A stretch of DNA of 64,000 bases from the NCBI RefSeq assembly GCF_026626335.1, contig NZ_JAPNTZ010000001.1, forward strand, positions 744,001-808,000, in the 5' to 3' direction. Made by a program: the position numbers and the translations under genes. This document shows, piece by piece, positions 1 through 8,028 of the stretch; position 1 is the stretch's first letter, and each line of letters starts with the position of its first letter. The stretch comes from Paractinoplanes pyxinae (GTDB taxonomy: Bacteria > Actinomycetota > Actinomycetes > Mycobacteriales > Micromonosporaceae). Below the pieces are notes generated by a model, which was not told the origin of the DNA, did not search any database, and saw nothing but the letters and a program-made list of their open reading frames with translations.

Positions 1-1019
1 TGGCCGACACCGACCCGGCGATCCTGGCCGAGGCGGGCGAGAAGTTCGGCGTACGCAAGCTGGTGACCGACTATCGCGAGCTCTGCGCCGACCCCGACAT
101 CGACGTGATCGACGTGGCCACGGCCAACCGCGCGCACTACGAGATCTCGGCCGCCGCGCTCGAGGCGGGCAAGCACGTGCTGTGCGAGAAGCCGGTGCAC
201 CACGACTTCCACGAGACACGGGCGCTCTCGGAGCTGGCCAAGACCAAGGGCGTGAAGACCAAGCTGGGCTTCACCTTCCGCTACGCGCCGGCCGTGCAGT
301 ACGCCAAGAGCCTGATCGACGCCGGGTTCGTGGGCACGCCGTACATCTTCAACGGCTACGAGCAGAACAGCCAGTGGATCGACCCGGCCACGCCGATGCG
401 CCAGGTCGACCCCAACGCTGACCCGGACGTCATCGCCACGTCGTCGATCGAGGGCTACGGCGCGCCGATCATCGACATCATGCACTGGTGGAGCGGCGCC
501 GAACTCGAGTCGGTGGTGGGCACCATGCGCAACTTCGTGCCGGAGCGGATGGTCCGCGACACCGGAAAGACGCAGCGGCTGAACATCGACGACGGCGACA
601 TGTGGATCGGCGAGTTCTCCAACGGCATGCTGGCCTCGATCCAGTCGTCGTACGTGACGGTGGGCAACTTCCCCGGCATCGAGGCCCGGATCTACGGCTC
701 CGAGGGCGCGATCATCGTTCGGCTGGTCGACGAGTTCGGCATCTGCCAGACCATCAAGACGGCCACCAAGAACGAGGTGGAGTTCGTCGAGCGGCCGATC
801 CCGCAAGAGTTCTTCCCGACCGGCGGCACCTCGGAGGAGGACTGGGACTTCCTGTTCTACTCGTGCCTCTGCCAGGACTTCGCGACCGAGATTCTTTCCG
901 GTGGCGCGGCCAACCAGGGCGACTTCGGGCAGGGCGCTCTGGTGCAAGAGACCATCAACGCGTACGAGCGTTCTTTCCGCTCGCGCTCGTGGGTCAACCT
1001 GCCGCTGGACGCCGCATGA
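1..1019 (+). CDS. Gfo/Idh/MocA family NAD(P)-dependent dehydrogenase, 5'-truncated
   Basis: The reading frame is open from base 3, so the start and the N-terminal Rossmann glycine motif lie outside the window. What remains shows the family's second half of the nucleotide-binding domain, with the conserved 'CEKP' motif (Lys for catalysis/cofactor binding) followed by 'GFTFRYAPAV' and a beta-sheet substrate domain with 'EGYGAPIIDIMHWW', whose Asp and His match the usual D-x-x-x-H substrate/catalytic residues. Members oxidise or reduce sugars, inositols and related polyols with NAD(P). The substrate cannot be read from sequence. The stop overlaps the tldD start by four bases (ATGA), so it is translated with the peptidase genes and is the most upstream visible member of the operon. 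Confidence 0.9.
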   Translation, partial: ADTDPAILAEAGEKFGVRKLVTDYRELCADPDIDVIDVATANRAHYEISAAALEAGKHVLCEKPVHHDFHETRALSELAKTKGVKTKLGFTFRYAPAVQYAKSLIDAGFVGTPYIFNGYEQNSQWIDPATPMRQVDPNADPDVIATSSIEGYGAPIIDIMHWWSGAELESVVGTMRNFVPERMVRDTGKTQRLNIDDGDMWIGEFSNGMLASIQSSYVTVGNFPGIEARIYGSEGAIIVRLVDEFGICQTIKTATKNEVEFVERPIPQEFFPTGGTSEEDWDFLFYSCLCQDFATEILSGGAANQGDFGQGALVQETINAYERSFRSRSWVNLPLDAA

Positions 1020-2488
1020 GCGCGCATTCCTGGGGATCTCTCGCTTCCTCCGCCACCGCGCGCGACATTCTGGACTCGGCGCTCGCCGCCGTGTCGGACA
1101 GATCGGAATTCGCCGACGTACGGCTGATCGAGGCCGAGGAGATGCGGTCGTACATCAGCCTGGGCGGCGATCCGGACGAGCGGATCGAGCAGAACATAGG
1201 CATCGGTGTACGAGTTCTGGTCGACGGGCAGTGGGGCTTCGCGGCCCGTCCGCTGGCCTCCGCGGCCGATGCTGCGGTCGCGGCTCGGGATGCGCACGCC
1301 TCGGCGGTCGCGCTGGCCGGCTCGGGCAAGCCGGTGTCGCTGCCGCCGCGCGAGCCGTCCAGCGGTTCGTATGCGACCTCCGTCGGCGAGGACCCGTTCG
1401 CGGTGCCGACCGCGCGGCGGTACGAGCTGCTGGCCGACTGGCTCGCTGCCGCCTCCGCGCCGGCCGAAGTGGCGGCCGTGCAGGCCGGGATCAACGCCAA
1501 GCGCCAGCACCGCCACTACGCCGACACCGAGGGCTCGCGGCAGCACCAGCACTTCGTCGAGACCGGGGCGATGGTGCTGGTCACCGCGCGCGGCCACGGC
1601 GACGTGCAGCGGCGAAGCTACCCCAACTCGTTCCACGGCAACACGGCCGCGGCCGGCTGGGAGTACCTGTCCTCGCTGTCGATGACCGAGCAGGCGGCGC
1701 GGGTCGGCGAGGAGGCGGTCATGCTTCTCACCGCGCCGGTCGCCGCGCCCGGCCGGGCCGACGTGGTGATCGGGCCGCAGCAGGTGTCCCTGCAGATTCA
1801 CGAGTCCAGCGGGCACGCCCTCGAACTCGACCGAATCCTGGGCGACGAGGCCAACTACGCGGGCACGTCGTTCATCCGGCCCGAGGACATCGGGTCGCTG
1901 CGGTACGGCTCGGAGGCGGTCACCATCACCTCCGACCCGACCGTGCCCGGCACCCGGGGCAGCTTCGCCTTCGACGACGAGGGCACGCCGGCCCGGGCCT
2001 TCAATTTGATCGACCGGGGAATCGTGCGGAACACGCTGTCCAACCGGGACTCGGCGGCGCGCTCGGGGCAGACGCTGACCGGGGCCGCCCGCTCGGACGG
2101 GTGGGGCTATCTGCCGGTCTGCTTCGCCACGCACGTGTTCCTGCAGCCGGGAGAGGGCAGCCTCGACGAGCTGCTGCAGCGGATGGGCGACGGCTACTAC
2201 ATCGACGACAACCGCAGCTGGTCGATCGACAACCAGCGGCTCAACTTCCAATTCGGGACCGAGGTCGCGTACGAGGTGAAGGGTGGGCGCCGAGGGCGGC
2301 TGCTCAAGAATTTCTCGTACGGGGGAATCACCCCGCAATTCTGGGGGTCGGTCGAAGCGGTGGCCGGGCCGTCGGAATTCCGGTCGTACGGCTACCCGTG
2401 CGGCAAGGGCGAGCCGAAGCAGTGGGGATTCCTGTCCCACGGCGCGTCGCCCATGCTCGTGCGCGACCTCAGGATCGGAGTCGCCTGA
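1016..2488 (+). CDS. tldD: TldD family zinc metallopeptidase subunit
   Basis: 490 residues, full length for TldD. The catalytic metal motif HExxxH is at residues 262-267 (HESSGH) and the family's C-terminal conserved cysteine sits in 'YPCGKG' (Cys462), so this looks like the active subunit of a TldD/TldE heterodimer. Characterised TldD/TldE proteins enclose a proteolytic chamber that degrades short or unfolded peptides and removes leader peptides from modified peptides such as microcin B17. The ATG at 1016 is chosen because it overlaps the previous stop (ATGA) and starts the conserved region; a longer open frame upstream is a shadow of the dehydrogenase gene. It is followed directly by its partner subunit. 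Confidence 0.93.
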   Translation: MSAHSWGSLASSATARDILDSALAAVSDRSEFADVRLIEAEEMRSYISLGGDPDERIEQNIGIGVRVLVDGQWGFAARPLASAADAAVAARDAHASAVALAGSGKPVSLPPREPSSGSYATSVGEDPFAVPTARRYELLADWLAAASAPAEVAAVQAGINAKRQHRHYADTEGSRQHQHFVETGAMVLVTARGHGDVQRRSYPNSFHGNTAAAGWEYLSSLSMTEQAARVGEEAVMLLTAPVAAPGRADVVIGPQQVSLQIHESSGHALELDRILGDEANYAGTSFIRPEDIGSLRYGSEAVTITSDPTVPGTRGSFAFDDEGTPARAFNLIDRGIVRNTLSNRDSAARSGQTLTGAARSDGWGYLPVCFATHVFLQPGEGSLDELLQRMGDGYYIDDNRSWSIDNQRLNFQFGTEVAYEVKGGRRGRLLKNFSYGGITPQFWGSVEAVAGPSEFRSYGYPCGKGEPKQWGFLSHGASPMLVRDLRIGVA

Positions 2489-3852
2489 TGTCCTCGTTCA
2501 CTGCGCCCGTCGCGCCGGACGCTCTGCTGGAGACGTTGCAGAAGGCGGCCGCCAGCGCCGATGCCGACGCCGTCGAGATCGCCCTGCTGGGGCGGGCCGG
2601 CGAGTACACCCGGTTCGCCGGGGGCCGGATCCACCAGCCGCAGAACATCACCGAAACCCAGTTCACCGTGCGGGCGATCGTGAACGGGCACGCCGCGCGG
2701 GCTGCTTGCGGGGCGCTCGCCTTTCTGGATGACGCCGTGGCCCGTGCCGCCGCGCTGGCCCGTGAGTTGGCGGCGCGCGCCTCTTCACCCGGCCACGCCG
2801 TAGTGGCCGCCGCCGACGCCGTCTCACCCCCATTGGAAATGTCCGTCTGGAGTGAGGACACGGTGGCGTTCGACGGTGGGGCGCGAGCGGCCCTCGCCTC
2901 CTCGGCCATGCGGCAGAACGCGGCCGCGGCGGGCATGTTCGGCCGCGCCGTCACCCAGATGGCCGTGGTCAACAGCGCCGACGTCGCCCGGCACACGCTC
3001 GCCACCGAGGCGTCCGGCAGCCTGACCGCCACCGTCGACGAGGGCACCTCGCACTGGATCGACCTGCACCGCTCGTCCTCGGCCCTGAACATCGAGCAGG
3101 CCATCGAGCGTACGGTCCGCGAGGCCACCGCCGGCCGGGGTCGCGGCCCGCTGGCCGACGGGCACTACACCGTGGTGCTGGGCCCCCAGGCGGCCGGTGA
3201 GCTGATCGGGTTCCTGCCCGACTTTGGCTTCGCGGGCGAACTGGCGGCGGCCGGGGTCGGGCTGCTCGCCGCCCCGGGCGCGGGCGCCCAGGTGGCGGCG
3301 CCGATGGTGACCGTCGCCGACGACGCCCTGGCCGTGGACGGTCTGCCGATCGGTTTCGACCTCGAGGGCACGGCGAAGTCGCGGGTCGCACTGCTGGACG
3401 CGGGCCGGGTCGGCGCCGCCGTGACCGACCTGACCACCGCGCGAGCGCTGGGCACCGCCTCGACCGGGCACGCGCACGTGGCCCGGGAGGAACCACCCCG
3501 CCCGGTCGCCGCCAACCTGCGGCTCGAACCAGGCGACCAGACCGAGGAGGACCTCATCGCCGGGGTCGAACGCGGCGTCTACGTGCAGCGCTTCTGGTAC
3601 ACGCGGCTGGTCGACCGGGTCACCGGCACGATCACCGGGGTGTCCCGGGACGGCTGCTTCCTGATCGAGAACGGCCGCCTGGCCGCCCCGGTCGCGGGGG
3701 CGCGGTTCACCCACTCCGTCCTCGATCTGCTCTCGACCGTCGACGGGCTGGGCAGCGAACTGCGGTCGCAGCCGGTCATGAACGTGTGGAACGGCGCGGC
3801 CACCGCACCGGCGCTGCGCGGGCACAAATTTCGATTCGGAGCAGCCCGATGA
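2488..3852 (+). CDS. tldE: TldE/PmbA-type partner subunit of the TldD peptidase
   Basis: 454 residues starting in the overlap TGATG with tldD. It has the TldD/PmbA fold pattern (N-terminal 'EYTRFAGGRIHQPQNITET', a C-terminal beta domain with 'FTHSVLDLL' and 'GHKFRFGAAR') but no HExxxH, as expected for the non-catalytic TldE half that completes the heterodimer. The 'LGPQAAGELIGFL' segment stands where TldD carries the metal motif. Its role is inferred from family knowledge: structural and substrate-channel partner of TldD. The downstream DUF4438 gene again overlaps by four bases, so stoichiometric co-translation of all members is likely. Confidence 0.9.
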   Translation: MSSFTAPVAPDALLETLQKAAASADADAVEIALLGRAGEYTRFAGGRIHQPQNITETQFTVRAIVNGHAARAACGALAFLDDAVARAAALARELAARASSPGHAVVAAADAVSPPLEMSVWSEDTVAFDGGARAALASSAMRQNAAAAGMFGRAVTQMAVVNSADVARHTLATEASGSLTATVDEGTSHWIDLHRSSSALNIEQAIERTVREATAGRGRGPLADGHYTVVLGPQAAGELIGFLPDFGFAGELAAAGVGLLAAPGAGAQVAAPMVTVADDALAVDGLPIGFDLEGTAKSRVALLDAGRVGAAVTDLTTARALGTASTGHAHVAREEPPRPVAANLRLEPGDQTEEDLIAGVERGVYVQRFWYTRLVDRVTGTITGVSRDGCFLIENGRLAAPVAGARFTHSVLDLLSTVDGLGSELRSQPVMNVWNGAATAPALRGHKFRFGAAR

Positions 3853-4682
3853 GCGGGGTGCGCACCAATCGGGACCGGCTGGTCACCCAGATTCTGGTGG
3901 GTGAGGTGTGGCCGGCGCTGGCCGACCGGCACGGCTACCGGGTGGACGCCGACGGCACGCCGTTCCTGCTGCCCGGCATGGGCGGGGTCACGCTGGGCGC
4001 GCACGCGGGCGACCCGGCCACCGGCTACGCGGCCGACCACCTCGAACCAGGCTTGTCGGTACGGGCGGCGGGGGAGGGGGCCAACATGGCCCTGCAGTTC
4101 CTGTCCTGCGTCGGCAACGAGGTCACCGTGCGATCGGGGCCGGCCGCCGGGAAGACCGGACGCGTGCTCGGCCAGCACGCGTACGTGCTGGTCGACATGG
4201 CCGAGGACGACCTCGCACTGGTCGCCCCGGGCGACCGCGTGAGCATTCGCGCGTACGGGCAAGGTCTGCGCTTTCTCGACCACCCCACGGTCGTGGCCAA
4301 GAACCTGGACCCCGGCTTCCTCGACAGCCTGCCGATCCGGACGCTCGACGACGGGCGGCTCGAGGTCGAGGTGGCGGCCCGGGTGCCGGCAGCGGCGGTC
4401 GGCGCGGGCGCCGGCATGGTGTCCGAGTTCGCCAACACCGACCTGATGGGCGCCTACGCCGGGCAGGGCGACGACCTGTCGCTCGGGCTCGAGTCGCTGC
4501 GGCTCGGCGACCTGGTGCTGCTGGAGGACCAGGACCACCGGTACGGCCGTGGCTACCGGCCCGGCTACCTGACCGTCGGGGTGATCTGCACCGGGCACTG
4601 CCGGCTGTTCGGCCACGGCCCCGGCCCGTCGACCATCCTGTCCGGCCCGGCCGAAGCGTTCCATGTGAAAGGGGCATCGTGA
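3849..4682 (+). CDS. DUF4438 family protein, first paralogue
   Basis: 277 residues; start in the ATGA overlap with tldE. It carries the family landmarks in order: N-terminal 'RTNRDRLV', 'LLPGMGGVTLG', 'DHLEPGLSV', 'SCVGNEV', 'IRAYGQGL', 'NLDPGFLDSLPI', 'RLGDLVLLED' and C-terminal 'FGHGPGPSTIL'. The family is conserved from Thermotoga to actinobacteria and has no established function. The many conserved Gly, Asp and His residues suggest an enzyme rather than a structural protein. Linkage to TldD/TldE and a Gfo/Idh dehydrogenase suggests a shared catabolic or peptide-processing pathway; that is inference only. No signal peptide or membrane segment is seen, so it is probably cytoplasmic. Confidence 0.85.
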   Translation: MSGVRTNRDRLVTQILVGEVWPALADRHGYRVDADGTPFLLPGMGGVTLGAHAGDPATGYAADHLEPGLSVRAAGEGANMALQFLSCVGNEVTVRSGPAAGKTGRVLGQHAYVLVDMAEDDLALVAPGDRVSIRAYGQGLRFLDHPTVVAKNLDPGFLDSLPIRTLDDGRLEVEVAARVPAAAVGAGAGMVSEFANTDLMGAYAGQGDDLSLGLESLRLGDLVLLEDQDHRYGRGYRPGYLTVGVICTGHCRLFGHGPGPSTILSGPAEAFHVKGAS

Positions 4683-5524
4683 AGACGGTTGCCATGAACC
4701 TGAGCGGCGCCGTCGAGACGCCCGAGATGCCGTCGTCGCCGTACCTGGTCGACGTCGACGGCCGTCCGTACGTGCCGATCGGCACAGCCGGGATCGTGCT
4801 CGGCGTCCGCCTCGGTGACGGGGTGTTCGACCACGACGCCGACCACGCGGCGCCCGGCGTCACGCTCTCGCACACCGACCAGGCCGCCCGGCACGGGCTG
4901 ACCGCGCTCGCCTGCCTCGGCAACGAGGCGGTGGTGCACGGCGGCGCGGCGGCCGGGCGGCGCGGCCGGGTGCTCGGCAAGCGGGGCGAGCAGGGCCGGG
5001 TGATCGTCGTCTTCCCCGACGACGTGCTCGAACTGCTGCTGCCGGGCGACCCGATCCTGGTTCGGGCCCATGGCCAGGGCGCTGTCGTTTCGCCTTCCGT
5101 CGCCTTGATCAACACGGATCCGGACTTCCTCGACCGGCTCCCGATCTCGGTCGGCAATGATGGCGTACGAGCGTCGGTGCGCGCCGCCGTGCCGTCGGCG
5201 CTGGCCGGCAACGGGATCGGCCGTCCGGCTCACATGTGGGACCTCGACCTGCAGGTGACCGCGGAGACCGCGGCCGCGGCCGGGCTGGCCGGGCTGCTGT
5301 TGGGCGACCTGGTGGCCGTCGACGACCTGGACGTCCGGCACAACGCCGGCTACCGCCGCGGCTGGCGCACGGTGGGCCTGATCGTGCACGGCGGCAGCCC
5401 TCAGCCGGGGCACGGTCCCGGCCTGATGCCCATGCTGTGCGGGCCGCGGGAGGCTCTGACGATCGACATCCAGGGCGACCAGCACCGGGGAGTCACCGCC
5501 GAGCACCTAGACTTCCGGCCATGA
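4679..5524 (+). CDS. DUF4438 family protein, second paralogue
   Basis: 281 residues from the GTG at 4679, which overlaps the previous stop (GTGA); an in-frame ATG at 4694 is the alternative start. It shares the order of motifs with the preceding gene ('YVPIGTAGIVLG', 'DHAAPGVTL', 'ACLGNEAVV', 'VRAHGQGA', 'NTDPDFLDRLPI', 'LLGDLVAVDD', 'PGHGPGLMPML') but has lost the N-terminal RTNRDRL signature. The pair therefore looks like an old tandem duplication whose products have diverged, possibly into two subunits of a hetero-oligomer. Function unknown. The stop overlaps the GntR regulator start. Confidence 0.83.
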   Translation: MKTVAMNLSGAVETPEMPSSPYLVDVDGRPYVPIGTAGIVLGVRLGDGVFDHDADHAAPGVTLSHTDQAARHGLTALACLGNEAVVHGGAAAGRRGRVLGKRGEQGRVIVVFPDDVLELLLPGDPILVRAHGQGAVVSPSVALINTDPDFLDRLPISVGNDGVRASVRAAVPSALAGNGIGRPAHMWDLDLQVTAETAAAAGLAGLLLGDLVAVDDLDVRHNAGYRRGWRTVGLIVHGGSPQPGHGPGLMPMLCGPREALTIDIQGDQHRGVTAEHLDFRP

Positions 5525-6204
5525 GCGATCCCGCGAGCTTCCTGCACCGCTCCCTGCCGGAGGCGGTCTATCTGGAGCTGCGCCGCAAGATCCTCAACAA
5601 CGAGTACGAGGCCGGCCAGCGCCTGATCGAGGCGCCCCTGGCTGAGGAACTGGGGGTCAGCCGCTCCACCGTCCGCGAGGCGCTGCGCCAACTGAACGTC
5701 GACGGCCTGGTCGAGATCACCCCGCGCCGCCACAGCGTGGTCACCCGCATGTCGTACGAGGAAATACGAGACGCCTGCTACGCGCGGTTCGTCCTGGAGG
5801 CCGGCGCCGCCCGCCTGCTGACCTTCCACAAGGACCCCATAGTCGACCGCCTGCAGGCGGTAGTGGACCGCATGGCCGCCACAGCCACGAACGGCGACGT
5901 GGCGGCCATGATCGACCTCGACACGGAGTTCCACAGCTGCATCATCGACGCGGCGGGAAAGCACCGTTTGGCCGCCCTGTGGCGAACCCTGGACGCCCAG
6001 ATGGGCGCCCTGATGCGCTCGTCGATCGACCGCCAGCACATCGGCCTCGACGAGGCAGCCCGCCGCCACCAACAGGTGGTTGACGTCTTCCGCGTAGGCA
6101 CAGCCGAGAACTTCGTCCAAATCCTGGAGGAGCACTACCTGGGCACGGTCGACAGCATGGCCCAGGCCGGCGTCCTGGATTCGGCGGCCGCCTTCAAGTC
6201 CTGA
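5521..6204 (+). CDS. GntR family regulator, FadR/FCD subfamily
   Basis: 227 residues. Residues about 12-75 form the GntR winged helix ('YLELRRKILNNEYEAG', 'LAEELGVSRSTVREALRQL', 'GLVEITPRR') and about 80-215 the all-helical FCD ligand domain with its metal/ligand residues in 'DTEFHSCIIDAAG' and 'RRHQQVVD'. FCD regulators usually bind the substrate or an intermediate of the pathway they control and repress the operon in its absence. Here the gene is the last member of the operon and overlaps the preceding gene by ATGA, so it probably autoregulates the dehydrogenase-TldDE-DUF4438 unit. Its operator would lie upstream of the window. Confidence 0.92.
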   Translation: MSDPASFLHRSLPEAVYLELRRKILNNEYEAGQRLIEAPLAEELGVSRSTVREALRQLNVDGLVEITPRRHSVVTRMSYEEIRDACYARFVLEAGAARLLTFHKDPIVDRLQAVVDRMAATATNGDVAAMIDLDTEFHSCIIDAAGKHRLAALWRTLDAQMGALMRSSIDRQHIGLDEAARRHQQVVDVFRVGTAENFVQILEEHYLGTVDSMAQAGVLDSAAAFKS

Positions 6205-6236
6205 CCGCCCGCGCACGGCCGCGCCCGCACGCCAAC

Positions 6237-6485
6237 AACGCTCAATTGGAACGCGCCCGCGCATGTATTGAGCGTTTCGCACGGTCGTGCTCGGGTGTTG
6301 AGCGTTTAGCGCGGCCGCGCGCATGTGTTGAGCGTTTCGTGCGGCTGCGTGCAGGTGTTGAGCGTTTGGCGGGCTGCGTGCGGGTGTTGAGCGTTCGTGC
6401 GGCTGCGCGCAGGTGTTGAGCGTTTCGCATGGTCGTGCTCGGGTGTTGAGCGTTTGGCGGACTGCGCGCATGTGCTGAGCGTTTG
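6237..6485. repeat. 30-bp tandem repeat array, about eight direct units plus one inverted core
   Basis: Between two convergent genes the core TTGAGCGTT recurs with GAGCG beginning at 6270, 6300, 6330, 6360, 6389, 6418, 6448 and 6477, a period of 29-30 bp. The units differ mainly in a GC-rich stretch resembling 'cgcggccgcgcgcatgtg'. An inverted core AACGCTCAA (6237-6245) opens the array and could pair with any unit to form large hairpins. No variable spacers are present, so it is not CRISPR. No credible gene fits: the open frame across it on the minus strand is only a decapeptide periodicity. A role as bidirectional terminator, protein-binding array or neutral satellite is possible. Confidence 0.85.
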
Positions 6486-6497
6486 GCGCGGCGGTGC

Positions 6498-7940
6498 TCA
6501 AGCGGGGACGGGGGTTGGTCGCGGTCGGGTCGGAGTTAGGACGGCGGCGATCGCGATGTCGGCGGCGGCGACGATCGCGGCGGTGAGGAAGCCGTTCTCG
6601 AAGCCGGTCAGGGTGGTGCCGGCGATGCTGGCGGCGGCCACGCTCGAGATGACGGCGGCCCCGAGTGAGGCGCCGAACTCGTGGAACGTGCTGACGATGC
6701 CCGAGGCGATGCCGGCCTCGTGCGGGGCGACCTGGCCGAGCGCGGTGGCCGAGGCGACCACGAACAGCACGCCGGTGCCGGCGGCGGCGATGACGACGCC
6801 GGTCACGACCGTGGCGGTGGTGAGCGACAACGCGGGAACGGCCATGCCGGCGGCGGCGATCGCGGTGCCGGCCATCGCGAGCGGCCGGGCGCCGAGGCGG
6901 CCGATCAGGCGGCCGGTCAGCTGCGCCCCGGCCATCGTGGACACGGCCACCGGCAGGAACAGCAGGCCGGTGGTCAGCGCGCCGAACCCGCGGGCGTGCT
7001 GGAAATAGAACGTGCCCAGGAAGAAGACGGCGATCATGAGCGCGGTGGCCAGCAGGATCAGGAAGGCGCCGGTCGCAACCGGACGGCGGGCCAGCAGCGA
7101 CACGTCCATCAGCGGCGACGACGCCCGCCGCTGCCACGCGACGAAGACGACGTAGCCGATCGCGGCGGCCAGCACGAGCAGGCCGGTGACCGGGCTGAGC
7201 CAGCCCCGGTCACCCGCCCCGATCAACGCGAAGATCACGGCCGCGGTGGAAGCGGTCACCAGCACCGCGCCGAACACGTCCAGCCGCGTACGACTTTCCG
7301 CATTCGCATTCGCGGTTGAGGGCGCGTCCGCGTTCGCATCGGAGTGCTCTCCCGGGGTCGCGTCCCCGCTGTCAGCCAGGGTCGCCGGGAGCATGCTGGT
7401 CAGTGCAACCGCGATGATCAGGCCGACCGGCACGTTGACGTAGAAGACCCACGGCCAGCCGGGGCCTGCCGTGATGAGGCCGCCGAGCAGCACGCCGAGG
7501 GCCGCCCCGCCGCCGCCCAGCGCGGACCAGATGCCCAGCGCCCGGTTGCGCTCGTCGCCGTCGAACAGGGCGACCACCAGCGACAACGCGGCCGGGGAAA
7601 GCAGGGCGGCGCCGAGGCCCTGCGCGATGCGGCCACCCAGCAGCGCCTCCGGCGACCAGGCCAGCCCGGTGACGAGGGACGCCACCGAGAAGATGAGCAG
7701 CCCGGCCAGCAGGACGCGTTTGGCGCCGGCCAGGTCGGCCAAGCGGCCGCCCAGCAGCATGAGGCCGCCGAAGGTCAGCGTGTAGGCGCTCACCGTCCAG
7801 GTCAGCGTCTCGCGGCTCAGGTTCAGGTCGGCGCCCATGCTGGGCAGCGCGATGGCCACCACGGTGACGTCGAGGATGAGCATCAGCTGGGCGATCCCGA
7901 GAAATCCGAGGATCCGCCAGCGCGCGGGATGGGATGTCAT
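6498..7940 (-). CDS. MFS multidrug exporter, DHA2 (EmrB/QacA) family
   Basis: 480 residues with about 14 hydrophobic segments, the number typical of the DHA2 family. It begins 'RILGFLGIAQLMLILDVTVVA', the characteristic first helix with the Asp of motif D1; 'GGRLADLAGAKRVLL' is the loop 2-3 motif and 'GPGWPWVFYVNVPVG' the motif C region. The central loop (about residues 195-220) is Asp/Ala/Asn-rich and variable. These proton antiporters expel lipophilic cations, antibiotics or dyes. It is transcribed divergently from a TetR gene with two palindromic operators between them, so it is almost certainly repressed by that TetR and induced by a substrate. Confidence 0.93.
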   Translation of the reverse strand: MTSHPARWRILGFLGIAQLMLILDVTVVAIALPSMGADLNLSRETLTWTVSAYTLTFGGLMLLGGRLADLAGAKRVLLAGLLIFSVASLVTGLAWSPEALLGGRIAQGLGAALLSPAALSLVVALFDGDERNRALGIWSALGGGGAALGVLLGGLITAGPGWPWVFYVNVPVGLIIAVALTSMLPATLADSGDATPGEHSDANADAPSTANANAESRTRLDVFGAVLVTASTAAVIFALIGAGDRGWLSPVTGLLVLAAAIGYVVFVAWQRRASSPLMDVSLLARRPVATGAFLILLATALMIAVFFLGTFYFQHARGFGALTTGLLFLPVAVSTMAGAQLTGRLIGRLGARPLAMAGTAIAAAGMAVPALSLTTATVVTGVVIAAAGTGVLFVVASATALGQVAPHEAGIASGIVSTFHEFGASLGAAVISSVAAASIAGTTLTGFENGFLTAAIVAAADIAIAAVLTPTRPRPTPVPA

Positions 7941-7956
7941 GATCAGCCTCCAGAGC

Positions 7957-7982
7957 TAACTCGTACGTGTGTGTACGAGTTA
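7957..7982. promoter_or_regulatory. TetR operator 1 (perfect inverted repeat)
   Basis: The arms TAACTCGTAC and GTACGAGTTA are perfect 10-bp inverted repeats around a 6-bp spacer (GTGTGT). The site lies 17 bp from the exporter start. The core CTCGTAC-N6-GTACGAG is identical in the second site, 36 bp away centre to centre. Inferred binding site of the divergently encoded TetR repressor. Confidence 0.85.
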
Positions 7983-7992
7983 ACCGGCAGCG

Positions 7993-8018
7993 TATCTCGT
8001 ACATTCCCGTACGAGATA
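7993..8018. promoter_or_regulatory. TetR operator 2 (perfect inverted repeat)
   Basis: The arms TATCTCGTAC and GTACGAGATA are perfect 10-bp inverted repeats with spacer ATTCCC, ending 10 bp before the TetR ATG. It shares the CTCGTAC half-site and 6-bp spacing with operator 1. Its place over the TetR start region suggests autoregulation. Confidence 0.85.
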
Positions 8019-8028
8019 AAGTGGTCGC

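Noticed and set aside
6242..6430. Decapeptide-repeat protein encoded by the array
   Set aside because: The repeat period is a multiple of three in most units but 29 in others, which breaks the frame, and no ribosome binding site is visible.
6237..6485. CRISPR array
   Set aside because: The units repeat as a whole with no unique spacers and there are no cas genes.
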